From positions 67,030,891 to 67,094,890 of the forward strand of contig NC_134398.1 in the NCBI RefSeq assembly GCF_050003625.1: 64,000 bases of DNA, written 5' to 3'. Within the stretch, counting starts at the first letter, position 1. Every line of letters begins with the position of its first letter. Shown here one piece after another: positions 55,572-64,000 of the stretch. This DNA comes from Haematobia irritans (taxonomy: Eukaryota; Arthropoda; Insecta; Diptera; Muscidae). Made by a program: the position numbers and the translations under genes. The notes under the pieces are model-generated. The model saw only the letters and a program-made list of their open reading frames with translations. It made no database searches and had not been told where the DNA came from.

Positions 55572-55739
55572 TATAGTGCCCTTTCGTTAGTTTTTATGAA
55601 GATCCCTTTAATTACCTTTGTTTGAATATTTTGACTTACTCGTCCTACGTTTCGATTTGTTTTGGCGAAACAAAAAAATTGTGCCCGTAATGCGAAAATG
55701 ATAAACAAAACTCATGCTCTTTTTTTCAAATATATTTTA

Positions 55740-55863
55740 TCTTGGTTCCGAATGAATTTTCTCTCCCAAACATATTATGCTAGTTTATGAACATTATATG
55801 TTTGCACTCAAAAATATTGTGTTTAAAAATTTGAGTTCCAAACATATAATGTTCATACCCAAA
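55740..55863. repeat. Second family N palindrome block
   Basis: 'cccaaacatattatg', 'gaacattatatgtttg' and 'ccaaacatataatgttc' repeat the N vocabulary of 53.7-54.0 kb. Confidence 0.55.
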
Positions 55864-55865
55864 CA

Positions 55866-56952
55866 TACACCCATAGAAATGATTGGTTGGAATTCGAGTA
55901 CGACAACAATTTGATAGTGGAGACCCACAATTTTTAATTGTGTGGAATAATTGTTAGTCATTTCTATTATTTGATGCTTTATATAACCAATAAAATAGCA
56001 GTGTGACCAAAAGTTGGTACACACGATCAAATATTGGTCCTATTTATAAATTGAAGTAAGCAACCATTTCTATTTATTCCTCCCTGTTGTGGTAACTGAT
56101 TTATTTTTCCAATCTATCACCAAACCTGATTGAAAGTCAGTCTAGCAAATAATTGGTTGGGCTTACCGATTCGATAGTTATAAAGTGAAATGGTTGCTAT
56201 GGACTACTAATATTTAGACAACAAGTAAGTTTTTTTTTTGTTTCGTTATTGAGAATTTTTATAGAATAAAGTTTATTTAAGCCAATGTTTAATTTAACTC
56301 AAGTGATGATGTGCGATGTGAATTATAAGCTTGTTTCCAATTCTGCAGTTGCATTCTCAAGAGACAAGTAAGTATAAATATGAAATTACATTTTTACTTC
56401 TCACGACAGTTTTTTAATTTTTCTCCAATTTTATATAGATGCTATATATCAAGAGATATCTACTCAAATATGATGAAAACCTGACATGGTATGCTGCGTA
56501 AACGCAACTTTGGAGATAGGTACAACTAAAAATAAAGTGCATATTTGCAATACTTATTTGTTATTTTTTGCAGCTTTGCACGTCCATGGCATTGACATTC
56601 CTGAGTGGCTGCCTTTCTGTGGTATAGTACCATGTACTATTAATTTGTCGTATATTTAATATTTCCAATGGTTACACGTATATCTTTATTCAAATAAAAA
56701 TAAACTAAACTGAAATTTGCTCGTTATTCTTATTTCACAAATGGTACCGATAGCAAAATATTGGTTATTCCGTTAAATTATCAGGTAGTTACGCCAACTA
56801 GCGAATGAAATTCTATTGGTTGTGATTACCAATATAATTGTCTATTGGTTATCACAACCAATTATGTCGGTTTTATTATGATAGTAGATGCAACCAAATA
56901 ATTCGGTTGGCAAAAGAATTGGTTGTCCCAACAAATTTGTTTTCTGTGTGTA
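55866..56952 (+). mobile_element. Family L TIR element (about 1.09 kb) with intron-like content
   Basis: Outer ends are ACACCCATAGAAATG and TTTTCTGTGTGT, an imperfect inverted pair. The arms are full of GGTTGG and CCAAC words ('gattggttgg', 'caaccaattatgtc', 'ggttggcaaaag', 'ggttgtcccaac'). The centre (56190-56700) carries splice-like signals and a poly(A) signal, annotated separately. A relative lies at 61850-62697. Confidence 0.65.
56190..56700 (+). other. Possible small spliced gene inside element L
   Basis: Donor GTAAGT at 56225; acceptor TTCTGCAG ending 56348; a 19-nt segment 56349-56367 before GTAAGT; acceptor TTTATATAG ending 56438; segment 56439-56519 before GTACAAC; acceptor TTATTTTTTGCAG ending 56573; AATAAA at 56693-56698. 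Joining 56439-56519 to 56574 on gives a frame of 39 codons from ATG at 56486 to TAA at 56657-56659, beginning MVCCVNATLEIA and continuing GIDIPEWLPFCG. No family is recognised. Signals are good but the product is very short, so it may be a non-coding transcript, a captured gene fragment or coincidence. Confidence 0.45.
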
Positions 56953-57149
56953 TGAAAAACAGTCTTTTTTGTCTGTGTGTCTTTTGTAGCCACGCTAAAG
57001 CCTTCAATAATGGCATCATCGTCCTGAAATTTAGCACAAATTTGTTTTATGTGTGCAAACAGGTCAAGTTCGAAGGGGGCATGTTTTGGCGTCCATGTTT
57101 TAATATAACCCGACGCTTCTACATGGGGTTCTAGAGAGTATTTTAGCAC
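56953..57149. other. K-like sequence of uncertain family
   Basis: Phrases 'gtagccacgctaaagcc' and 'gcatcatcgtcctgaaattt' recall the start of the J element at 60.3 kb ('gtaaccacgctacag'). Probably the far part of the J fragment that follows. Confidence 0.45.
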
Positions 57150-57602
57150 CATAAATAGATGTGCCGAATATGGTGTGTATTAGTCCATGTTTTTCTAAAG
57201 CTCCCGTATAGACCGATTTCCCAATTTCACTTCTTAAAAAAATCAAAGGCGCACTAGACTGCGAAATTGCCCAAAACTAAAAGTAAACTTTCCAGATCAT
57301 TCGAACAATAGGGGTAAAAATCTACAAAATTTAGATTTCAAATCAAGGCGTTATTTCATCTTTTTTCGCAAGCTTGTACGAGATGTTTAGGGTTCCAAAC
57401 AAACATTTCAGTCCCCATATATAAAAACTTTAAATTAAGAAGGGTACTATTTAAACCGGTCTTCTTGAGTTAGTATGATTCTTAAAATCTATCAGAAATT
57501 TTATATTTAACCAGCTATGGCGATGGTTTTCAATGGAAACTAAATATTATATTTGATTCGGTAGTGGGTATTTACGATTCGGCCCTGCCGAACTTTCAGC
57601 CT
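57150..57602 (-). mobile_element. Family J leading-end fragment
   Basis: On the minus strand: 'ggctgaaagttcggcaggg', 'gaatcgtaaatacccacta', then 'gaaactaaatattatattt'-type sequence and units with 'gaccgatttcccaattt'. It matches the J leading end at 27.78 kb. Confidence 0.65.
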
Positions 57603-57781
57603 TTTTTCACATTCTAATTCTACATTCTAATGTTTTTTGGAATGAGCGATCGACATCCTATAAAAAATTGTGATATTTACCCAAAAAACTACATTATCTG
57701 ACTTTTTAAATTTTTTTATCTTTTTTTTTTGGGCAACCTAGATGTTTTTTTTTTTTTTTTAACAATTCTTGCAACGTTGTA
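57603..57781. other. AT-rich filler with T runs
   Basis: T runs at 57721-57730 and 57747-57760. Nothing else. Confidence 0.4.
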
Positions 57782-58020
57782 CTCCAGGAGGCTCCCGAAG
57801 TCAAATCTGGGGATCGGTTTATATTAAGGTTATGTAGACCGATATAGACCAAATTTTTACATGTTTGTTAGAAAACATATATTGACATCGCGTACCAAAA
57901 ATTAACCGGATCGATTGAAAGTTCTCCCTATAAGAATCTCCGAAAATCAAATCTATGGATCAGAATATGTGTACTTTATGAGGGTTGATGTCAATATTTC
58001 TATGCGTTAAAATACAGAAC
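57782..58020 (+). mobile_element. Family H internal fragment
   Basis: 'ctggggatcggtttatatt', 'gaccgatatagaccaaattt' and 'cgcgtaccaaaaattaacc' are one and a half diverged H units, followed by a decayed far-end phrase ('gtactttatgagggttg'). Confidence 0.65.
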
Positions 58021-59182
58021 AACAGAGAGGTGGAGGTTATCAAAACCTCCACATGTATCAAATTAGCTTCTACCAATCCAGACTTCAGCTTCTTCTATTT
58101 TTAATGCGATTTCTTAATTTAGATGAATACATTTTTAATTTGAAAACTCCCCACTGGTATAATGGATAAATTCCTATTTAGTTAAATTTGTTTCTCTTAA
58201 TTTTGTTGTGGTTGATCATTAAACAAACTGTGCTAATTATATTGTTGATTTGTTGGCATAATAAAATTCCAATACCATCATCAGCTAACAAAAAGCTTCA
58301 AAATCCCCCCCTCCATTAAGATATGTGAAGAAGCCCGTTTCCAAATGAAATACCACATATTTGTGATTTCATTTCAGTCAAACAAAAGAGAAAAAATCGT
58401 TTTTTTTTATGGCATTTTGCTGTATAATTTTATAATTATGGCTTTTTATGAGATTTTTTTATGTTTGGTGTCAATTCAATAACAAAAAAATTTAGTTATT
58501 CCGATTTTATGATCGTAGAGAGAGGGAGAGACTGGCGTTAAATTATATTCAAATGAAATTGTGGCATGTATATCTTAACCACAGCAATAGCAATAGCAAC
58601 ACTAATACTCATACCGTATGACAGTTGGTTGAATATTGGTATATCCAATATACCCTCATAAATATTATCATTTTATTTGTTTAAACTGAAATATTAAGTT
58701 AATGATTCTTTTGTCTGTTTTTGTATTTATATGATCATTTCGTCAAAATATAAAATATGCATATGAGTCTAATTAAATACGATTCAATAACCCAGATTTT
58801 GGTGATGTCATTTGGACTCGAATTATGAAAACATAAAAATACCATTAACGCTAAATTTTCATTATTTTCCCCCTATTTGCTTAGTGTGTGAGTGATTTAG
58901 CCACCTTTCAGAAAGCCATCAATTTACCAATGTAAATTGATTGTGTTGACGAAATCATATGGGCGTCTATGGCTCATAAAAAATATTTGTTTTTATATTT
59001 AACAGACCAATAAAATATGCTTGATATTATCAATGCCCTCTAAAATTGTAGTACGTTTTTTTCGGCCAGTCAACGTAGATCGAAAATCGAACAAAATTTC
59101 AAAACTGAATGATATGTGGGGTATAAACCACTTACCATAATTGCAATTTAGACAAACTAGATGATGTGAAAATCCGAAACTT
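58021..59182. other. Unique AT-rich sequence, intron-like
   Basis: No transposon ends or coding motif. The patch 58880-59110 has a short open minus frame without motif. Confidence 0.45.
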
Positions 59183-60060
59183 TGCACACGAAAACAAAAA
59201 GTTTACTTTGCAACCAAATGAAACATTGTTTACAAATTTCTTATCATTTGGATGTATAATGTTTTATTTTTGTGATAAACGTTATGGTCTTATAAAAATT
59301 TTAGAAAACAGTTCAAAATTATTAGCTCAGAACATTTTTTATATTGTGGCTAATTTCTGCTAATTTCCCTATATCTTTCTCACCTCTGTATGCTATACAA
59401 AGAATTTAAAACGTATTTTATAATTTTTTTTTAATTTTATGTTTTGCCCGAACGAAAAATCGCCATACGTTTTGTAAACCAACACTATAACAACTGCACA
59501 CAAAAAGTTTTTTTCTGATTCAATCACGAATTTAATTGATACAATTAACTTTTTAATTGAAATGTCTTCAAGCATGAAAATGATAGAATCAATCACAGTT
59601 TCAATTCGGCGTAAAAAACGCTTGATTAAAAAATTAATTGATTTCATTAGAAAATTTCAATAAATTTTTTAAGTGGTTCAATTAACAATTTATTATTTTC
59701 AATTACTTTCTTAACTGATTTAATGTTTTTGTTTGATTAAAACTTGATTGTTTGAAATAAATTTTTAGTTAAAAAAAAAAAATCCATCCTTTTTTTAGAA
59801 TGAGTTAGACTTCCGAGTTTGATTAAAAGTTAATTGCATCAATTAAATTTTTATTTAAAAAATTAAAAATGTTCAATCATTGACTTAATATTTCTATAAT
59901 GATTAAAAAGTTAATTGTTTCAATTAATTTATTAATTAAAAACATTTAAACTTGAATTAACTTTTTGATTGAAAATATTTGGTGATATTTTTTCTGTGTG
60001 GCCATGTAGCTATTATTGGCAGTCATCAACGCACAAATAACTCATACATAGAAACAAATT
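59183..60060 (+). mobile_element. Decayed family C element split by family M
   Basis: The left arm (59183-59400) aligns with C through 'tttgtgataaacgttatgg' and 'aattttagaaaac'. The minus tRNA-like unit begins near 59447 ('gcccgaacgaaaaatcgcc') and is interrupted in its A-box region at 59497; it resumes at 60001 with 'catgtagctattattggc'. The plus unit and right end are missing. Confidence 0.65.
59497..60000. mobile_element. Family M palindrome-rich TIR element (504 bp)
   Basis: Ends CACACAAAAAGTTTTTTT and ATATTTTTTCTGTGTG. The interior is built almost wholly of TCAATTAA, TTAATTGA and AAAAAATTAA-type words in facing pairs, for instance 'gattaaaaaattaattga' and 'caattaatttattaattaaa'. No frame of interest. 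Confidence 0.7.
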
Positions 60061-60289
60061 TCTTTATAGACCAGTGTGCAATGCTCACAGCTTAATTTGC
60101 AAACGCCTGAAGCTCCGTTTCTGGCAAATAATTTTGGCTAAAACCATTGATGTAAATTTTGAATATATTCGCAAATGTTTTGATTAATTTCGAAAGGATA
60201 AATTTAGAATGTGTGAAATTGCAGTATACTACTTTACGTTATTCATATATTTATTTATTATCCTAAGTTAGTAGTTGCTTTTTTATGAC
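60061..60289. other. Unique stretch
   Basis: Nothing recognised. Confidence 0.4.
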
Positions 60290-61560
60290 CACCACAATAG
60301 AATGGTGATGGGCGTATAATAAGTTTGTCATTTCGTTTGCAACACTTCGAAATTCTGAGACGATATAACCATGTCCGTCTGTCTGTCTATTGTAACCACG
60401 CTACAGTTTTTTAATAATGAAGCTATCGTGCTCAAATTTTGCATAAACTCGACTTTTGTCTGCCGGCAGATCAAGTTTGAAAATGAGCTACATCGGTTCA
60501 GATTTTGATATAGCCCCCATAGTAACCGATACCCCGATATGGGGTCTTGGGCGTTTAGACCTCCCAATTTTTATCCGATTTGCCTGAATTTAAAATTCTA
60601 AAAGTATTTCGGGCACATAAGCTGAATATTGTGTGATTGGGTCCACATTTTGAAATAGCCCTCTAACCCGATCTCCTGATTTGACTTCATGGTCTCCAAA
60701 ATTTTTTCCGATATACCTGTAATTCAAAATCTAGAAGTATTTTTGGTTCATAAATAAAATGTTGTGTATCGGTCCAGAGTTTGGTAGATGGAGTGTATCG
60801 GTCAATAGTTTGGTATAGCCCCCATATAGCCCGATTCCCAATTTGACTTATTGGGCTTCTAGACAACGCAACATTTAAGCAAAATCTGGAGGTATTTTGG
60901 GTCCAAACATAAGTACGACGAATATGTTGTATAGCGGTCCACTTTTTGATATAGCCCCCATATAGCCCGATCACCCGATTTGACTTCTTGAGCCTCTAGA
61001 TATCCGAATCTTTATCCGATTTGCATGAAATTTAAAATCTAGAGGTATTTTAGGTCCATAAACAAGCGGTATAGCCCCCATATAGCTCTGTTTTGGGTCC
61101 ACACATAAGTACACCGAATATAGTGTACAGCGGTCCACTTTTTGATATAGCCGCCATACAGCCCGATCTCCCGATTTGACTCCTTCAGCGTCAAGATATC
61201 CGAATTTTTATCCGATTTACCTGAAATTGAAAATTTAGAGGTATTTTGGGTCCATAAACAAGCAGTATAGCCCCCATATAGCTCGATCTCCTGATTTGAC
61301 TTCTTTGGTTTCTAGAAACGGCAATTTTTATCCGATTTGCCTGGAATTGGAAATCTAGAGGTATTTTAGGTCCACCCATAAGCGTACAGAAGATGCTGTA
61401 TATCGATCCATGTTTTTGTATTTCCCTCATATAGGCCGATCTCCCGATTTTACCTAATGACCGCCTTGGCCTACCATTTTTTCTCCGATTTTCTGAAAGT
61501 CAAAATCTAGAGGTATTTAGATCCACACAAATAAGTAAGTCGAATTTGGGGCGTCTGATA
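60290..61560 (-). mobile_element. DINE-1-like element, family J, minus orientation
   Basis: The far end has 'gaccaccacaatagaatggt', 'gggcgtataataag', 'gagacgatataaccatgtcc' and GTCTGTCT. Then come six or more units of about 110-200 bp containing 'gatatagcccccatatagcc', 'cgatctcccgatttgac', 'tttttatccgatttgcctg' and 'ctagaggtattttggg'. The leading end is absent; family Q repeats follow. Confidence 0.7.
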
Positions 61561-64000
61561 TAGTTGGATCTTTTAGAGATCGTAGAGGGCGACCATGTGG
61601 GGAAAATAGGGTACCTAATTTTTTGATATCTGGTCGGGAAGGAGGATCTTCCCTTTGTCTGCCTTTTTGAAAATTGGAACTTGACCGATTTGCTTGAAAT
61701 TTTCCATGATGGTTGGTATTGGTATCTAGACAAAGATTTATTTTTCGATATTTGGTCGGGAAGATGGACCTCGCCTTTGCCCAACTTTTCTTACTTCTTT
61801 TTTTACTTCTCCCATTTACTTTAAATTTACAAAGGACGTGGGGGATTACACACAGAGAAGAGGTTGGTTGTATATCGGTTATAATTATGCAAATTCTACT
61901 TCAGCAATTATTTATCACTTGTGTCAACCTTATTGCTATATTCAAAATCATTTTGCAATCTTCACTAGCATATGGCGAACATGTCAATAGATTATCTATT
62001 CTCATAATAATCAAATAGTTGTAGCAACCAAATGTCTCACCTATAAACAATTTTAGTTTAAATCGGTTGATACGACCAACCATAAATAAATTCCACAACA
62101 GTCGTTCAGTGGTCATAAGGCACATACGGTCTTCATAACCGAATGACATGTGAAATATTTTTCAAATGTGACATGTGAAAAATTTTTCAAATGTCATTTT
62201 GTTATTTCCAATTTATATAAGTTAAAGAAGACGTGTAGATATTACACATTTTAATTCAAATCAAAAAATACCCACTTAAATAAGGTATTAAATTAGCTTG
62301 ACTGTTATCCCTATCGTTTATCGCTCAATGAACAACATTCAATGGAAGTGTTGAACAAATCGCTCGGAATTTGTAAGCTGCACTTTCTTCATTTGATAAA
62401 TAATGTGTATGTGTGTGTAGATTAATATATTTAACATATTTAAATAAAATATATTTTATGAGGAAAAAAGTGCATTTTAAATACCGTTTCCAGTATTAAT
62501 GTGTTTGGATAACGCAACTGAATTGTGAAGGTAGCAGCAATCTATGCCATCGGTTTACAGAACCAATAGCTTATGTTGTATTAGTTGTATTGACCGAATT
62601 AGTTGGGAGACACAACTGCCTTTTGATAGTGGCTGTAACTGCCAAAAGGAGGTTGGCAATAAATTCGGTTGCTACATCCAATCTGTATTCTCTGTGTATA
62701 AAGTTACTCGATGTGCTTATATTTGGACGGGGAAGGGGACATCCCTTTTGCCCGACTTTCTTAAAATTGGAACAAAATTATCCGATTTGCTTCAAATTTT
62801 CAGGGAAGGTTGAAGGGGCGTCTAGACAAAGAACTGCTACTTTATTTTTCGATATGTGGTCGGGTAGGAGGACCTCCCCTTTGCCCGACTTTTTTTTTAA
62901 AGTAGAGTGAAAGAAAACTAAAATTCTCCGACTGAAATTTTACGGAAAACTGGGTGAGGTTATGAAATGTATATCAGGTTCCTGATTTTTTAATATTTGG
63001 TCGGGGAAAAAAAAGGTCCGCTTCTCCTTAAGTACATTCAGAGAAACAAATTAAACTTATCCCATTTACTTGAAATTTTCAGAGAACGTGGGGTGCTTTT
63101 TGAAAATTGGGCTTATAGATTGTTTGACATTTTCTGGGACGTCTACACAAGATATGCTACATCATTTGGTACATATTACGACAAAATCTACAAGACTCGT
63201 GGTGAAGATTATGAAATTAATACTTTGTACCTGTTGTTTGGCTATTTGGACAGGGAGGAAACTTTCACCTTGTCCCACACTTTCTAGTTTCTAGATTTAC
63301 TTAGAATTATCAGGGAAGGTTAAGGGTGCTATCCACTTCTGTGTTTGTCGATATTTTATCGGGGACAGTGACGTCCCATTAAAAAAAATAGAGCAATATT
63401 TAACCTTCCCCGATTTACTTGAACTTTACAGAGAAGGTGATTAAATTAATATAGGATACATGATCTTTATATATATGGTTGGGGAAGGGGAATAGTGAAA
63501 TACATTTTGTGGATTTACTTGGAATTTATAGAGTTCGTTGTGTACTTTGTGAAATTAATATAAGGTACGGGATTTTCCGATATCTGGTTGGGATGAACCG
63601 AATTTTTAAAAATTGAAAGTAGAGGGTTGTCCGTAAATGGGAACTCGGTACATAATTTTATGATTTTTGTGCAGGTTTCTGCCAGACTTTTTAAGTAAAA
63701 AACTTAAATTTACATGAAATTGACAGGCAACGTAGAGGGTACATCATTTTCCGGAATATGTGTTGGGAAAGACATGTCCAATATTTTAACAAATGTTAAT
63801 GAGGTCAGTTTTTTAAGTAATTTTACTTTTTCAAATTTATTAGACTGGAAACCTATGTTGCTGAAATATGATGCTTAGTTTTCCGGTATGTTGAGGGGAA
63901 TGATACCTTTCCTTGACAACCCACACTTGAAATTTACAGGAAATGTACGACTTGAATACAGAACATAATTTAAAACAACGGTGGAAAGGGAGCACCCTCT
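61561..64000. repeat. Diverged GGTCGGG-type repeat (family Q), running off the window
   Basis: Units of roughly 150-200 bp share 'gatatttggtcgggaag', 'gacctcccctttgcccgac', 'ttttaaaattggaac', 'ccgatttgcttgaaatttt' and 'cagggaaggttgaggg'. At least eight diverged units occur before and after the L element at 61850. The first units join J without a clear break, so Q may be a further J-type internal array. Open frames here are by-products. Confidence 0.6.
61850..62697. mobile_element. Family L TIR element (848 bp) inside family Q
   Basis: Ends ACACAGAGAAGAGG and GTATTCTCTGTGT. The arms carry GGTTGG and CAACC words as in the copy at 55866. The centre differs from that copy, and the splice-like signals are not conserved here. 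Contains 'gtgacatgtgaaaaatttttc' repeated back to back near 62140-62195. Confidence 0.7.

Overview
The window is eukaryotic, AT-rich, almost free of genes and packed with transposable elements. It looks like a higher fly (Diptera), most likely a muscid of the Stomoxys/Musca/Haematobia kind. The reasons are DINE-1/INE-1-like repeats carrying a GACG microsatellite, a Himar1-type (irritans subfamily) mariner, a tRNA-derived SINE, and large AT-rich stretches typical of long fly introns. The species call is inference. No complete host gene is visible. The best host-coding signal is one 80-nt exon with clean splice sites (4411-4490, +). A second possible exon lies at 13220-13366 (-), and a broken intron-containing coding remnant at 21268-21799 (+). 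Most of the window could be intron or intergenic DNA around the first exon.

Letters used for repeat families: A (about 640 bp, CACTG...CAGTG ends); B (about 630 bp, CACTC...CAGTG ends); C (0.7-0.9 kb, ACACGCAAAA ends, holding two divergent tRNA-like units); D (tRNA-derived SINE, about 340 bp); E (2.6-2.9 kb, CACTG/CACAG ends); F (TTAA-flanked CCCT...AGGG element); G, M, N, O and P (short-palindrome or TIR elements); L (ACACAGA ends, CAACC motifs); H, K and J (three DINE-1-like families); Q (a GGTCGGG-type repeat).

Layout. 0-9.5 kb: decayed J repeat, SINE split by B, unique sequence with the candidate exon, two A copies (one split by B, itself inside an H fragment). 9.5-24.5 kb: K and H repeats with an exact 153-bp tandem unit, five SINE copies or tails (window-wide), F, a retrotransposon endonuclease fragment, the first C element, a coding remnant, a second H array, and a GATGAA palindrome cluster. 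24.8-32.9 kb: non-LTR retrotransposon remnants, A, J and K repeats, then a unique island. 32.9-40.5 kb: a Russian-doll nest in which K is split by E, E is split by an inverted second E, and that E is split by F; a C element interrupts the same K further on. 40.5-45.3 kb: A, a piggyBac-like remnant, and an H repeat with a deleted mariner and a partial second mariner. 45.3-64 kb: unique stretches alternating with C, H, J, L, M, N, P and Q repeats.

The elements have no joint metabolic role. Their relation is one of nesting and shared ends. A, B and E copies have CACTG/CACTC/CACAG...CAGTG-type ends and duplicate two bases on insertion (TA, CA, TG or TT seen), which suggests they are non-autonomous relatives moved by one class of transposase. 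No intact transposase is present in the window.
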